A stretch of DNA of 64,000 nt from Panax quinquefolius. Lineage: Eukaryota; Streptophyta; Magnoliopsida; Apiales; Araliaceae. Below the pieces are notes generated by a model that worked only from the letters and a program-made list of their open reading frames with translations, was not told the DNA's origin and did not search any database. The stretch covers positions 20,238,945-20,302,944 of the forward strand of contig CM035169.1 of the NCBI GenBank assembly GCA_020205615.1, read 5' to 3'. Made by a program: the position numbers and the translations under genes. Positions 46,926-59,649 of this stretch are shown here, piece by piece; position 1 is the stretch's first letter, and the number at the start of each line of letters is the position of its first letter.

Positions 46926-47943
46926 TACAAGATGACAAGCTGCAAGAATCTTGCCATGATCACCGTGCAATTTCATTGTAATAGAAACAATTTGTGAACA
47001 GAGGAACTTGAGTTATTCTTGAATATTTTTTAATCTCAAATAGAAAAGAAATTGTTCCAAGGTACGACCAGTTGATCCCATGGCAATCTATCACGCTCAA
47101 CATGACCTGAAAAAGATTAGGGTGAGATACCACAAAATTTGTTTCCTTTTCAGCTTCTTTCAACAGAATATGGTTTGCGCTTCTATGCAGAAATGGGACT
47201 TCAGATCAATAATCTCTATCTGCTCTGAACTCTCCATTGAGAATAATTCTCAGAATACTTTATATGAAGGTGAGGTTTTTGGGTTATCAACAATATTGGT
47301 GATTAATCCAAGTGATTTTTCAAAATAGGGATATGCTTTGTGCTTCAATTGCATTGGTCTAATGTTATGCAAGATTGAGCTGCAGGTTGCATTAGCCATC
47401 TGGAAGGAGAAAACATCGATAATTCTATCAAATTCTTTATAGTTTGTGCGTGTCAATTGATTAATGCATTTAAAAATCCATCAAGAATGTGGACTATTTT
47501 TCTTCTTCTTATGAATAAACAATGAAATTTGTATAGCAGTTTATTAAGACTTCTTATGTCGAAGATGTATTTGATATAATACGTCGCAATCATAATTTGA
47601 CAAAAAAGAAAAACTATGTTAACGTCTTAATGAACATGCTACGGTGTTAAAAATATTGAGTAATGGAAAGTTGCGAAACTCAAATAATTTATTAAATTTC
47701 ATTCAAGTTCAAAACATAACCTTTCAAGGATTTTATTCTGTTGTACGTACAATAATTTCTGAGCTACTAATCACTGACAATACGGTCACGTTCAACAAAA
47801 TCCAAATTTATTGCTCTGGCGCGTAACAATCACTATATAATCATTATAAAAGTTAAAACAAGGGGAGGGACGAACAACAAAAAGACATATTATTTTTATA
47901 AAAAGTAGTATACTGTACAGAGACAGATATAACTGTTAACTAA

Positions 47944-49054
47944 TCAAGGACTGGACCCTTTTGAAATGGAAGAAGACGCTGCTGGCGGAATTCCAGGGAA
48001 TCCAGGTGATGGCTGAAATGGGAAAGGAGGGATGAGCCTGAACGCCGGCGGTGGCGGCGAAGGTGGCGGAGTAAAGAATGGTATCGGCGGGAAAGACGGA
48101 ACCGGAGGAAAGAATGACGGTGGTGAAGGTGCCGGGAAAATAGGAGGAAAAACCGACGGCGGAGGCGTAGGGAAAATTGGAGGGAATATTGAAGGCGGGG
48201 GCTGGAATGGATTTGGAATTAAAGGTGGCTGGAATGGATTTGGAGGAAATACAAATGTTTTCTCATCATTTGTAAAATCATCATTTTTAGGTCCTGGTGG
48301 AAGGTCTGGAAGTTGTGGCAGAGGAGGAAGCCTAGGCAGAAGTGGGAGTGGTGCAAATTGACCTGGGTTATCGATCGGGGGTATAATTGATGCTGGTGGA
48401 TCTTGGAGTGGTGGTGGAAATGGAGGATCAAAATTTGGAGAATTTAGCAGTACTTTCTTGGAGTTTAGGGTAATTGGTTTTTGGCTACATAGGTTTGGTT
48501 GTGTAAGGGGTTTAAATGTGAAAAACCCGGCTGAGAAAATGTGAGTTCCTCCTGGCTTTCTTGATTTGAGGTGAAGTGAAGATGAAGTTGCAGTAGATGC
48601 CACGGCGCAATACGGTTCGCTGCTACTAATCAGTTTGACAGAACATCCCTTGATTTTGTTGACATGTTTGCTGACTGAGAATGGTAATTCTACTTTGAAT
48701 TCTCCATGCTTGTTTGTCTGCACTTCCTTGCGAAAACTTGGTTCTGATTCTGATTTTGATTTTAATTTTGTGTCATCGCATTCTACTGCAATCAATGCCC
48801 CTAAACACAAAAATAAAAAGTAAGTAAAAATTCATATATGTCGGAAGAAATTTGACAAAAAGAATAGAAAAGAAAAGAAAGAAACCTGAAATGAAGTGGC
48901 TAGTCTTGGAGAAATCATTATGGAAACATGTGTCGCAGTAGACAGTGCCAACAACAACTGCAGATGGAAGTTTCTTGTTCCTAGTACTCCTTGCATCAGA
49001 AGAATGATAATTGATTGTGAAACACAAAATGATTAGAGTCAAAAGCCAAGACAT
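47944..49054 (-). CDS. Secreted Pollen Ole e 1 / proline-rich (extensin-like) protein, two exons
   Basis: Exon 1 is 49,054-48,886 and exon 2 is 48,800-47,944. The intron at 48,801-48,885 (CAG|GTTTC..TTTAG|GG, phase 1) joins HFIS to GALIAVEC, the usual Ole e 1 junction. The product is 341 residues. A signal peptide occupies about residues 1-21 (MSWLLTLIILCFTINYHSSD). The Ole e 1 domain is at about 33-145, with VGTVYCDTC, AVEC, GCSVKL and PYCAV supplying the paired cysteines. A proline-rich tail from about 175 to the end has repeats such as PNPFQPP, PSIFPPIFPTPPPS and SPPPPAF. It likely acts in the cell wall or extracellular matrix. The tail lacks the regular SPPPP-Y pattern of crosslinking extensins. 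No frame defect is seen, and this is the only intact host protein gene recognised. Confidence 0.92.
48801..48885 (-). other. Intron of the Ole e 1/proline-rich gene
   Basis: GTTTCTTTC donor and GTGTTTAG acceptor, 85 nt, T-rich. Removing it gives the conserved SGALIAVEC stretch. Confidence 0.9.
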
Positions 49055-49082
49055 TCTAAAACCCTTTTAAGCTCTGGAACAA

Positions 49083-49092
49083 CTATTTATAT
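49083..49092 (-). promoter_or_regulatory. TATA-like box upstream of the Ole e 1/proline-rich gene
   Basis: CACATATAAATAGTT on the minus strand, only about 30 bp before the ATG, which would leave almost no 5' leader. An alternative TATA-like site near 49,186-49,200 (atataattatat) would leave about 100 bp. Confidence 0.4.
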
Positions 49093-49622
49093 GTGTGGGT
49101 GGGTTGGCTGGCTGGCTGGCTTTAATATAGTCCAATTAATAAATAGCCTGACTAGCTAATTAGCTCTTCGATCTTCACTAAGTGGAGTATATAATTATAT
49201 GTATTTAAAATCTGTATATAAAGAACTCGATCGATCGATCTCTGATCTATCGAATTGTGTGATGAGATTCATCAACTTTTATAGGAGAGAATTAACCCTC
49301 TTTATGTCAATCATGCAAAAACTAGTTAACTGCAAACTACAAGGTGTGAATGTAAAAGTTAACAGTTGGGTCCCGGTTGGTTCACGAGACACTTATAGTG
49401 GCCACAAGTTTTATGGTGAGTAGCAACTCAAAAGAATTTAAGCTAGCTAGGAAACAGAAGAGGATCAGGGGAGCAGTACTGCATGCATGACTATGACAAT
49501 GAATTTGCTGTCCACATATATACTGTGGATTGATGGGAATCACAAGATACATATATATACATACAGATCCCACAAAGAAATTGAAGAATTTTTCTATTAG
49601 GATTGGAAAATATTGGAAATTG

Positions 49623-49627
49623 TACTT
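49623..49627. repeat. Target-site duplication of TRIM-like element 1 (left)
   Basis: TACTT before the LTR start, matched by TACTT at 55,714-55,718 right after the element end. Confidence 0.8.
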
Positions 49628-52559
49628 TGTAACACTCCAGTTCTACATCGAAAGATAGGGGAGAAATTTGTCTGCATATAAGGAAATAAATTCTTATCAA
49701 TAAGACTTTGATCGTGGACTTTTGAGTAACTTGTGGTGAAATTTAAGATACTCAAGAAGATCTTATTGGTAGGAAAGTTGAAGCCTTATTTTGATAGATT
49801 TGATTCAGATTTTGAGATTTGTGCGAGATTTGTGTCGGATTGAGGATTTGACTCTGGTTGTTTCATATAGTATCAAAGTTGGATTCTCAAAAGTTCTGAA
49901 TTCGGGTCATCCGATCGGGTTATCGGAGGTGGGGGACGACGAAGGTGGTGGTATTATCCCATGATGGAGAGATGGAGGTGGGAGGTGGGGATGGCGAAGC
50001 CAACCCGATTATTATCCCATGATGGCTAGAGACAAAGTGTGACGCCCAAAATCCAGGTATCATCACCTATTACGAAGTCGCCAAATACATTGTACAAAAT
50101 TCAAATACAACTTAATTATACAACAGTCGTGTAAAATACGACGATGTGAATACAAATATTATCATCTAGACAATATACAAACTCAATGTGGACCATCACT
50201 CTGTTCCCCGACTAGTCCCTACTACGTTCTCATTTCCAAAATAAATTAATGAAAGCAAAAGGGTGACCTCAACTAGCCCAGTAAGAAATATTATGACTAA
50301 GATAATGCAGAATAAACTTATCATTAGCATTCAACAGTGTTAAACTGATAAAATATAACAAATATCAAGTTTAACTGCAGCGAAACAAACAATCCATTAG
50401 AAGAGTCAAGTAGAGAATAAAATCTACCATCTTCTATGATTTAAAAGGTTTTTCATGATTTTTATATTTGAGACTCGAAATTTTAATAAATAATCCACAT
50501 CATCCCAAGACTACTACCGAGGATATTCATTAGTATCACAACCACAAATTATTCATGCACTACGCGGTAGAGGATATTCGTGTATTCATCATTGGTAATT
50601 GATCATCGCCAACAACCGTCCATCAATGCACTACTGCCAGACGATGATGACTTTTTACACATCATTTGTAACATTACGATTCGTGATTACAATCAATAAT
50701 CCATTGGCCATAATCATACCAAGTCCATCTACGCACTACTGCCACATATGACTTTCAACATAATATAAACATGAGGATGATGACAATGATATAAGAATTC
50801 AATAAAACAAGTTCAAGAATTAATTTATCCAAGAACTAATAATGTCCAAATTATCGACGTGATACTTCTTTTTCAGAAAGTAACACTCAAGAATGCTCGG
50901 AAGAATATTTCCATGAAAAGATATTGGATGAAAGCGCAAATATCAAAGATATTTCACTAATTTCATGGAGTATATAAGTCAAAACTTTAACCAACCGAGT
51001 ATAATAAAGAATGGAATAACAAAAGAAATCACCGGGCATGCGATAAATCGCATGCATGAGTTATTCCAACAGAATAATAAATAATGGAATCGGTCACGCG
51101 AAACGCAGCGGCTAAGCGGATATCTCAACAGAATAATAAATAATGGAACCCGGTCGTGCGTAGAACGTGATGCAGGATGTTCCAAATGTAATTATAAATA
51201 ACGGAACCAGGTTATGCGTAAACGAACAGACAGGATGTTCTAACAGAATAATAAATAATGGAATAACAGAAGAATTTCACTAAGTATAGGGTATCCCGCG
51301 TATACAGATTATTCCAACAGAATAATAAATAATGGAATAACAAAAAAAAATTACCAACAAGAAAGAAGGAATACCCCTAATGAGTACAACAAATAATATC
51401 CCTTACCGTAAAAGAAGAGTATTTTGACTGGTAGGACGATGATATACTCAAAGAAAACTTGCACTACTGTGACGCCCCCAAAATTAGGTATACATCACCC
51501 ATCTTGGGTAGTCGGATACATGGTATGTAATTTAAATACGTTTTACTTAATATAAGCGTAGGTATGCAATACGACATAAAGCGTGAGTTTGAATACAAAT
51601 ATTGTCTACTAGATATTATACAAACTCAAAAGGAGTCCTCATTACAATTATTATTACACTATTTCACGTAATAGTGAGGACTACTAATCTTATCCTCGGA
51701 CCATTACTCCGCTCCCCAGGCGTCCCAACTATATTCTCATTTTCCGAAGAGAAGAAATGAAAGAAAAGGGTGAGCTCAACTAGCTCGAAGAAATATTATG
51801 ACTAAGATAATGCGAATAAATTATCATTAGCTTTCTACAATGATGTTAAAGCGATAAAATATAATGAACATCAAGTTTAACTACAATGAACCAACAATCC
51901 ATTAAAAGAGTCAAGTAGAAAATAAAACTACTATCTTTTATGATTTAAAAGGTTTTTTCATCATCATATAAATTTGAGACTCGAACTTTAATAAATATTC
52001 CACATCATCGAATCACCCCCAAGACTACTGGCCGAGGATATTCTTTAAGATATCGCGACCACAATTATTCATGCACTACGGGCGAGAATAGTTGTGTATT
52101 CATTAATGATCGTGATCATGTCAACATCCATCCATCAATGCACTACTACTGTAATCGAGGATTTTTACCACATCATTTGTAACATTACGATTCATGATTA
52201 CAATAGAATAGTCTCTCAGTCATAATCATACCAAGTCCATTTATGCACTTCTGAGCCACGTAGATGACTTTCAACATAATATAAACATGAGGATGATGAC
52301 AATGATATAAGAATTCAATAAAACAAGTTCAAGAATTATTTTATCCAAGAATTATTAACGTCCCAAATCGGCAAATACGACATTTTGTAGAGTAAAATTC
52401 AAGAATGATCGAAAAAAATATTTTCATAAAAAGATCTTTGGATGAAACGCAAATATCGAGGATATTCTACTAATTTCATGGAGTATAAGTCAAAGTTTTA
52501 ACCAATTTGGGTATAATAAAGAATGAAATAACAAAAGAAATCACCATGCATGCGATAGT

Positions 52560-52985
52560 AGAGCGACAGCAAAAAAGTTATTCCAAATGAATAATAAATA
52601 ACGGAACGGTCGTCGGCGTAAACGCATGCATGAGACGGGATGTTCCAACAAAATAATAATAAAAGCGGAATTTAATCGGTCAAATTGTAAAACACATGCA
52701 TGCGAGGATATTCCAGCAGAATAATAATAAAGATTTTAACCAGTCCGTGTAAAAAACACATGCAGGATGTTCCAAATGTAATAATAATAAAGAGCGGAAC
52801 CGGTCGGTGTAAAACACACATGAGCAGGATGTTCAGCGAGTAATAATAATAAAGAGCAGAACCGAAGTCAGGTGTAAAACACACGCAGGCAGGATGTTCC
52901 AACAGAATAATAATAAAAAAGCGGAACCAGAATGGGTGTAAAACACATGCATGACAGGATGTTCCAATGAGAATAATAGAAGAAT
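52560..52985. repeat. Tandem array, about 55-65-bp unit, in inner solo LTR
   Basis: Six to seven units of caggatgttccaa..gaataataataa.gagcggaacc.gtc.gtgtaaaacacatgc. A related, less regular array lies in the outer LTR at about 50,990-51,340. Confidence 0.8.
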
Positions 52986-53394
52986 GTCACCAGTATAGAA
53001 GTAAATCAGCGTATATGAGTTATTCCAATAGAATAATAATAATGGAATAACAATGATTCTCTTCATGAATAAGAAAAGAATAACACCCTTTACGAAAGAC
53101 AACAAATAATATTCCTACCTTAGAAGAACTGAATATTGGAAAAGTGAAGTAGCGAGAATACTTTTCTTCTTTCTCTCTATAGTTTTCTCTACAGAGTTCA
53201 ATTGAATTCGTAAGAAATAATGAAGGAATGAAAGCTTTCTATTTATAGAAAAAGCGAGGGTGGCTCTTTGTCTTAACGAAGGTCAAAATGACTCTTGGTA
53301 ATATGAAGAGACAACTACTTATTTATGAAGGGGTAATTAAACCTTGGAACACAAGAGAAGTTAACTCTCTGGTAATATTGAAGGGACAACTACT

Positions 53395-53565
53395 TATTTG
53401 TGAAGGGGTAATTATTATCGACGAATGTAATTACTATTGAAGAAGGTAATTACTATTGTGAAGGTAAATACTATTGACGAAGGTAAATACTATCGACGAA
53501 GGTAAATACTATTGACGAAGGTAATTACTTATTCACAAAGGTAATTACTATTCACAAAGGTAATT
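53395..53565. repeat. Tandem array taattactattgacgaagg
   Basis: About eight units, 17-19 bp each, at the place where the plus-strand LTR copies carry the ttcacgag 14-bp array (reverse orientation). It seems to be the same array in diverged form. Confidence 0.7.
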
Positions 53566-55765
53566 CTTATCGATTGAAGAGACTCTTAGATGATGACATA
53601 TGGGCCCCATATAAAATAATCAAACTTACCACAAACGCGTCTCATAATGAATTTCTTTATATACATCGAGGATTGAATAAATATTACCACAAATCATTTT
53701 ATTTTTAATCAACACATTTTTAATCTTTCAACAATTATTAATCATTTATAACTTGTCGTCTCAATTAATAATATAACATATTATACTGATGATCTTGTGA
53801 CAATAATTGAATCAATAATATAAGAGATATGATCGCAAAGAATTATCGTAGTAATAATTGAGTATAATAAGTGACTTCTCACGTAAAGATCGATAATCAA
53901 TCTAGTGTCTTCTTACGCAACCAGCGTATTCATCGTACTTTTACCACGGGTAGTTCAACAGTTTTAACGGTAACACCTCTGTAGATTATTTTTATAGAAA
54001 GATAATTTTGTCGTTTTCTAACTACGATAATACTTAGATTAATGGGGTCCACTAATGATTCGAGTAAATGCGAATATTCCCTCGACAAAAAAATATTTCC
54101 CGACCAAAACGAATATTTTATAACAACTTGCTTACTTTTGCAAAATTTATAAATATTACCCACAACTATAACATTATATCAAATTTATTCCATAATATTC
54201 AAAAATAATATTTATAGAAAATTCATCTTTATTTATAAAAATTTGGGTCTTACAACTACGCTTTTGAAAACTTTCTTAAACTCTAAAGAAATACGCCAAG
54301 ATTATGAAGAAGAACTCTCTATAGTTTTCTACAGAGTTTCAATGAATTAAGTAAAAATAATGAAGGAATGAGCTTCTATTTATGAAGAATGAATCCAGAT
54401 AAGTAATTAATTAAATGAGCGAGTCAGGATTAATTTACTTTTAAGCGAGATGATTCTGGATTGGTTTACAATAAAATATAATATATTCTATTTATAATCT
54501 AATAAAGCGAATAACTTTATAAAAAGTATACATTTTTTATATAAAAAGATTTTACTATCGCAAACATTTATCGCAGTATATTTATCGCGAAATACTATGC
54601 ATAATAAAATATAATATATTCTAATTATTGTCTAATAAAGCAGATAACTTTATAAAAGTATTACATTTTTTATATAAAAAGATTTTACTATTACCTAATA
54701 AAGCGAATAACTTTATAAAAGTATTTTATTTTATATAAAAAACTTTTACATTTTATTACATTAATAATACTAATAAAACAAAACTCATAATCATTATTAT
54801 AATTCACAATATTAATCGACTGCGTCGTTAAAGGAAAGAGAGGGCTTTCCAATAAGTATTTCTCGTCAGGCGCTATGATTAGGTGACCAAACCTCTCTCG
54901 ATGTAACTTTTAGGCATCGTTAATATTGCAAATAATAATAATAATAATTTTGTCATCTCAATTATTGATTATAAAATATTGTGATAATTGAATCGAATAA
55001 CGTGAGATCTTATCAAAGAATTATTGTAATAATAATTGAACAAAATGAGTGATTTTTTCACTTAGCGATCGATAATCAATACCGGTGTCTTCTTTGTCTA
55101 ATTCTGGCATTATATTCTTTTTCTTTAACAGGGTGTTTCAACAGATTAACTGTAAAACTTCATAGATTATTTTCATAAAGTATTTTTGTTATTTTCTCAA
55201 TCAAAACAATAATTTCGTTGTGGGGTCCACTAATGATTGTCTTGGTTATACGAATATTCCTCATTAAAAGCGAATATTAAAACCAATCGAATATTATATA
55301 ACAATCATGCGTCTTTACAAAATTTATAAATATTACCCACAATTATAACATTATATCAAATTCATTCCATAATATTCAAAATGATATTTATAGAAAATTC
55401 ATCTTTATTCATAAAAGTTGGGGTCTTACTATTAAAGATCTTTGTGGGGACGTCGAGAGAAATTTAAGCGGGGAGTTTATAATGGGTCGGGCCCACATCG
55501 AAAGATAGGGGAAAATTTGTCTATATAAGGAAATAAGTTCTACAAATAAATGCTTCAAGATCGTGATCTTTTGGAGCGCGTGGTGGTGAAATTTAAGATG
55601 AAGAAGATCTTATTGGCCAAGTAGTTTGAAGCCTTATTTTGATTGATTTGATTCAGACTTGGGATTTGACCCAAGATTTGTGTCGGAGTCGGAATTTGAC
55701 TCGGGTTGTTTCATACTTAATCTCCGATGACATTTTTCAATTGCATGTATCTGCAGCAATATTAA

Positions 55766-56524
55766 TACTCCACTGCCTTCGTTTCTTAATATAAGTCGTT
55801 TTAAAAAAATATTTTTGTTCTTTAATATAAGTCGTTTGAGAATTTCAAGCAAGCATTAATTGTTTAATTTCCAATATTATCCCAAATATTAAATATAATT
55901 TTAATTCTCTCACTATTTTCTGTCCAATAAATAACAATCACAATACAGACAGTATTACAATTAATATTAGCGATGAAATTAAAGGAATACTACTACTACT
56001 ACTACTTTTGTTTGGAACAAGTTTCGAAGAAGTGTCACGGGATTCTTATAACTACTCGTCATGGTCTGATGATGCCTTTTGACAATCGAGAACAAAATTA
56101 TATTCCCCAATCACTCACTTTATTGGTCTTCTTGTCATTGTCAATTCAGACAGTAATCAAATACCCTAATTAATCAATTTTGGATTTGGACATTAGGAAT
56201 GAGATAAATATTGGTGACATATAATATAATCGATCAATAATAAAATAAATAATCTTTCATCCGTTTCTTAATATAATTTATATAATTCACATGACAAAGT
56301 ATTAAAAAATAATTATATATTATTAAATATAATATTAATTATCTATATTATCCTCGTATTAGAAAGAGAAAGTGTTATTTATTGTATAAAAAAAATAAAT
56401 GAGGAAAACCAAATCTATATTTATTACTTGGGATAATATTGGAAAGTAAACAATTAATGCTTACTTAAAATTTACTTATATTAAGGAAAAAAAATAATTC
56501 TATAAAATGACTTATATTAAAGAA
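55766..56524. mobile_element. Inverted pair of MITE arms (ttcttaatataagtcgtttta family)
   Basis: The left arm, 55,785-55,920, matches the reverse complement of 56,395-56,522 through long blocks, e.g. ttctttaatataagtc and aagcattaattgttta. A separate left end (atccgtttcttaatata at 56,249) suggests that 56,249-56,524 is a complete 276-bp MITE and 55,766-about 55,970 an inverted partial copy. No gene in the interval. Confidence 0.65.
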
Positions 56525-57051
56525 TTTAATTTGGTCAATATTTTACAAAAAAGTACTGATTTACTATGGGCTTATCCGGTCTTTGTTGAGGTTTACAATA
56601 TTTCAGCGCCAAAATACAAGAAAATTAAACCATCAATTTTTATAGTATGGGCTTTATTTGCCTTTTGTGGACCCAAAGAAAGAATAAGCCCAATATTATT
56701 TTTCGGTCTTCTGCGAGTAAATACAAAGCTGGCCATTTCTAATGACCCAATCATAGAAATATGATTGAGAACTTTTGAAAAGGGTTCAATTCTTTGGGCC
56801 GTTGTATAAGTATTGGAAGGAGATATTAGAGAGGCCTGCAAAGATCAAGTTTCATCATCAAATGAAAACAGACATGGCAAATTAAGGAGGTTGAATCAAA
56901 AGATCAAAAGCCCAATGATTATTCTCAATTCGTCGTGTATTAAATTATGTCATAAACTAATTAATAAAAAAGAAAAACAAGCAGGTTGACGAGGTACTAC
57001 TGTGGAGGAAATGAGTAGCATATCTATGTGCACATTCAGCGACACATACAA

Positions 57052-57546
57052 TGTAACACCCTAGTTTCACATTGAAAGATAGGGAGAAAAATTTATATCG
57101 TATATAAGGAAATAAATTCTACCAATAAGATCTTTCAAGTCGTGGCCTTTTGGGGGGCTGTGGTGAAATTTAGATGACCCAAAGAAGATCTTATTGGTAG
57201 GTGGTTTGAGACTTTTTTGGATGAATTTGATTTGTTAGGATTCGAGGATTTGACCCGGGTTGTTTTCATATGGTATCGTAGAGTCGACTCTCGAAAAGCT
57301 CGGGTTGAGTTACCCGATCAAGTTCTGGGGGGGAAAATTTATCTCAGATATATAAGGAAATAAGTTACTACCAATAAATCCTTCAAGTCATTTTGACCTT
57401 TTTTGGGGCGCTGTGGTGCTAAGATGACCAAGAAGATACTTATTGGGCGAAGAAGTTTGAGGCCTTATTGTGATGGATTTGATTCGATTGGACTTGGAAT
57501 TTGATTCAAGATTTGTTCGGATTCGAGATTTGGCCGATTTATTTCA
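57052..57546 (+). mobile_element. TRIM-like element 2, uninterrupted
   Basis: LTR 1 is 57,052-57,268 (TGTAACACCCTAG..GGGTTGTTTTCA). The PBS-like TATGGTATCGTAGAG follows at 57,269-57,283, then a very short internal region. LTR 2 is about 57,328-57,546, lacking its first 30 bp or so. The target duplication TACAA is at 57,047-57,051 and 57,547-57,551. 495 bp with no coding region. Confidence 0.85.
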
Positions 57547-57927
57547 TACAAATAAATAAAATATACACCCTGGTCAAAAAGAGTACCATTATTGTTTCTC
57601 TCATAAAAGAGTTTCATTTAATAATACTTGTTTGTTATAAAAAAGTTAATATATATTTTGATGATAATATAAAATGACAATAAATATTTTGATCAAGTTA
57701 AAGTTTATCATCATAATTTTATTATTGTACCATCAATATTAAACTAATCATTAAATAAATTTAGAGATAAACATGTATAAAAAATACTACATTTGTTTCA
57801 AAATATAAGATTTATTATTGAATTTTGAAAATCAATTTAAGATATTTTCAAATTCAAAATTAAAATAAGAGCCATTTATTTTTAGTCAACATATATAATG
57901 ATTGTTTAAAAGCCATTTAATATTAGT

Positions 57928-57952
57928 CATATATATATATATATATATATAT
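57928..57952. repeat. (AT)n microsatellite
   Basis: About 12 AT units, in AT-rich sequence without genes (57,552-58,449). Confidence 0.9.
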
Positions 57953-58449
57953 AATTATGGTTATTTTAAAAATATTACTATTAATTATAAATTTTACAAT
58001 TTTTAATAAATTTTATAAATTTTGAATTTGAAAATAACATTAAATTTTATATTTGAAATATGAAACGAATGCAATATAAGTATACTTCTGTAAGTTCACG
58101 ACCAAGTCCCGAAACAATGAATTTGAGAGGGACAGTACGAATAGTTGGCCAAAGGAGGAACGTGTTTAATAATTGCAACTGTCAAGGGTTGAAAATCTAC
58201 AAGTATTATTACTCCATTTTAAAGGGGTAGATAGGGAGCTCAAATTCCACAACTATGGACCTCCCGCATCACCAAGTTCTGTTTGGTATTATGATCTACA
58301 AAATATGAAGGGAACGTAATAGAAGATCACATGGTGATCATCTCACTGTTGTTGACGCATTTGCTTAAGACTGCATTAGAATAGTAAAATATAAATTATA
58401 CTCTGTCAAAAAAATTTAGTAAATATGTTGACAATTTTCTCATCTTAGA

Positions 58450-58614
58450 ATTTGTCGGAAATGGTTAGTATGAAGTTTATTTTTGAGTAAATTGGTCAAT
58501 TGATCAATAGAGTAGAGTGCTGACACGCAGACGAGATTAAATGTGTGTCAGTATTCTATTGGTCAATTGACCAATTTACCAACAAATAAATTTCATGCTA
58601 ACCGGATCCGAATT
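58450..58614. mobile_element. Foldback MITE (family 1, copy 2)
   Basis: Arms of about 70 bp: ggttagtatgaagtttatttt..gtaaattggtcaattgatcaa at the left pairs with ttggtcaattgaccaattta..aaatttcatgctaaccgg at the right. The loop is only about 20 bp. Same outer-end motif as 37,950-38,098. Confidence 0.8.
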
Positions 58615-59365
58615 TATCCGTTATAATCTTTTGGCTATAGCAATGGCATCATAATTCATAGGTCTGTTTCTGATGGGACTGTTATAGCGTTTTCGCGGGG
58701 TATGTCCCTTGATTTTGTTTCCTTTGGTTCTTTTATATTACTCACAATTTAACAACAACAAAAAATCAATAATCCTGCTTTCGAGGTGTATTTTATATAT
58801 TTATATTTTAATTCTCTTACATATTTGTACTGTGAAATAAAAGACTAATAACTCTTTTTTTTAGGGACTTTTCAGCTGTCATTTCCTCATTATAATAACT
58901 TGCATTTATTGAGTTTAATTTAGTAAACTCTACTGAAAACTATTGCTTATTATTTTTCATACATATTATTCTCTAAAGGATATTCCATGTATATTGTTCA
59001 CATAAATTAAAAAATATAAAATATAAAAAGTTTCCTTTATATACTTATTATAAGTTTTTTAAGGATAAAAAAAATTATACCTTTTGGTATAATTACGATT
59101 TACGCACGCAATTACGTAGGTAAGCAGTGGAAGGACATAAATGTACACAACCACCACCATGAAATGTAGTTGCATCACTTTTAAAAATTGCTTAATTAAT
59201 TGCTGGTGCGACTTGTTTGCCAAATAATTAATACTTGAGTCAGATTAAAAATTTAATTGTACTTCTGATGCAGCCAAATTATTAATAGTTGTCAATGGAG
59301 TATATTTTAGTTGTCAAAGAAATAATTTTTTTAGTAGTTAAGTCATCTTTTACTTTATATAAGTA

Positions 59366-59649
59366 CTCCCTCCATCCCTAGATAACTTAAGTTTTGGAAA
59401 GTTTTTACACTTATTAAAAAAATCATTTATTATTTTAATTTTATCATTAAGATTGATATATATTACCACAATTACCCTTGCATTAATTAAAAAAAGATGT
59501 ACTCCATATAGTTGTCTAGATAAATGAAATACTCCATATAGTTGAGGGCAATAGAGGAAAAATTGTAATTAATGCTTCCTAGAAATTTGGTAACGTCAAA
59601 TATATTGGAAAATTTTAAACTCCCGTCAATTATTTTTGGATGGAGAGAG
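59366..59649. mobile_element. Stowaway-type MITE
   Basis: CTCCCTCCATCCCTAGATAA at the left and ..tttttggatggagagag at the right, TA on both sides (59,364-59,365; 59,650-59,651). 284 bp. Confidence 0.8.

Larger units (their letters stand above)
51468..54254 (-). mobile_element. Inner solo LTR of the big-LTR family (minus strand)
   Basis: TGTGACGCCCCCAAAATTAG at the left to GGGTCTTACA at the right, 2,787 bp. The perfect 5-bp target duplication ACTAC is at 51,463-51,467 and 54,255-54,259. Both neighbours belong to the outer LTR. It contains a noisy tandem region of ..ggatgttccaa.agaataataataa.. type (52,560-52,980) and a taattactattgacgaagg-type array (53,395-53,560). Confidence 0.9.
50038..55429 (-). 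mobile_element. Outer solo LTR of the big-LTR family (minus strand), itself split
   Basis: The left edge TGTGACGCCCAAAATCCAGG is the reverse of the LTR end. The right edge ..GGGTCTTAC is the reverse of TGTAAGACCC. Two parts, 50,038-51,467 and 54,260-55,429, make about 2.6 kb. AAAG lies next to both edges, but the right edge is altered (extra TATT), so the target duplication is only partial. No internal coding region. Confidence 0.75.
49628..55713 (+). mobile_element. TRIM-like element 1, split by nested LTRs
   Basis: LTR 1 is 49,628-49,865 (TGTAACACTCCAG..GGTTGTTTCA). A PBS-like sequence tatagtatcaaag follows at 49,866-49,878, a degraded form of the tATGGTATCAGAG site. A short internal part runs to 50,037. 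Nested material fills 50,038-55,429. Then comes a purine tract gcggggag and LTR 2 (about 55,478-55,713, ending GGTTGTTTCA). The target duplication TACTT is perfect. Without the insert the element is only about 0.7 kb and has no coding region, as in TRIM elements. Confidence 0.8.

Noticed and set aside
48032..48361. Glycine-rich plus-strand ORF
   Set aside because: It is the exact complement of the proline-rich exon, with CCN read as GGN. The minus-strand gene has splice sites, a signal peptide and a known domain.
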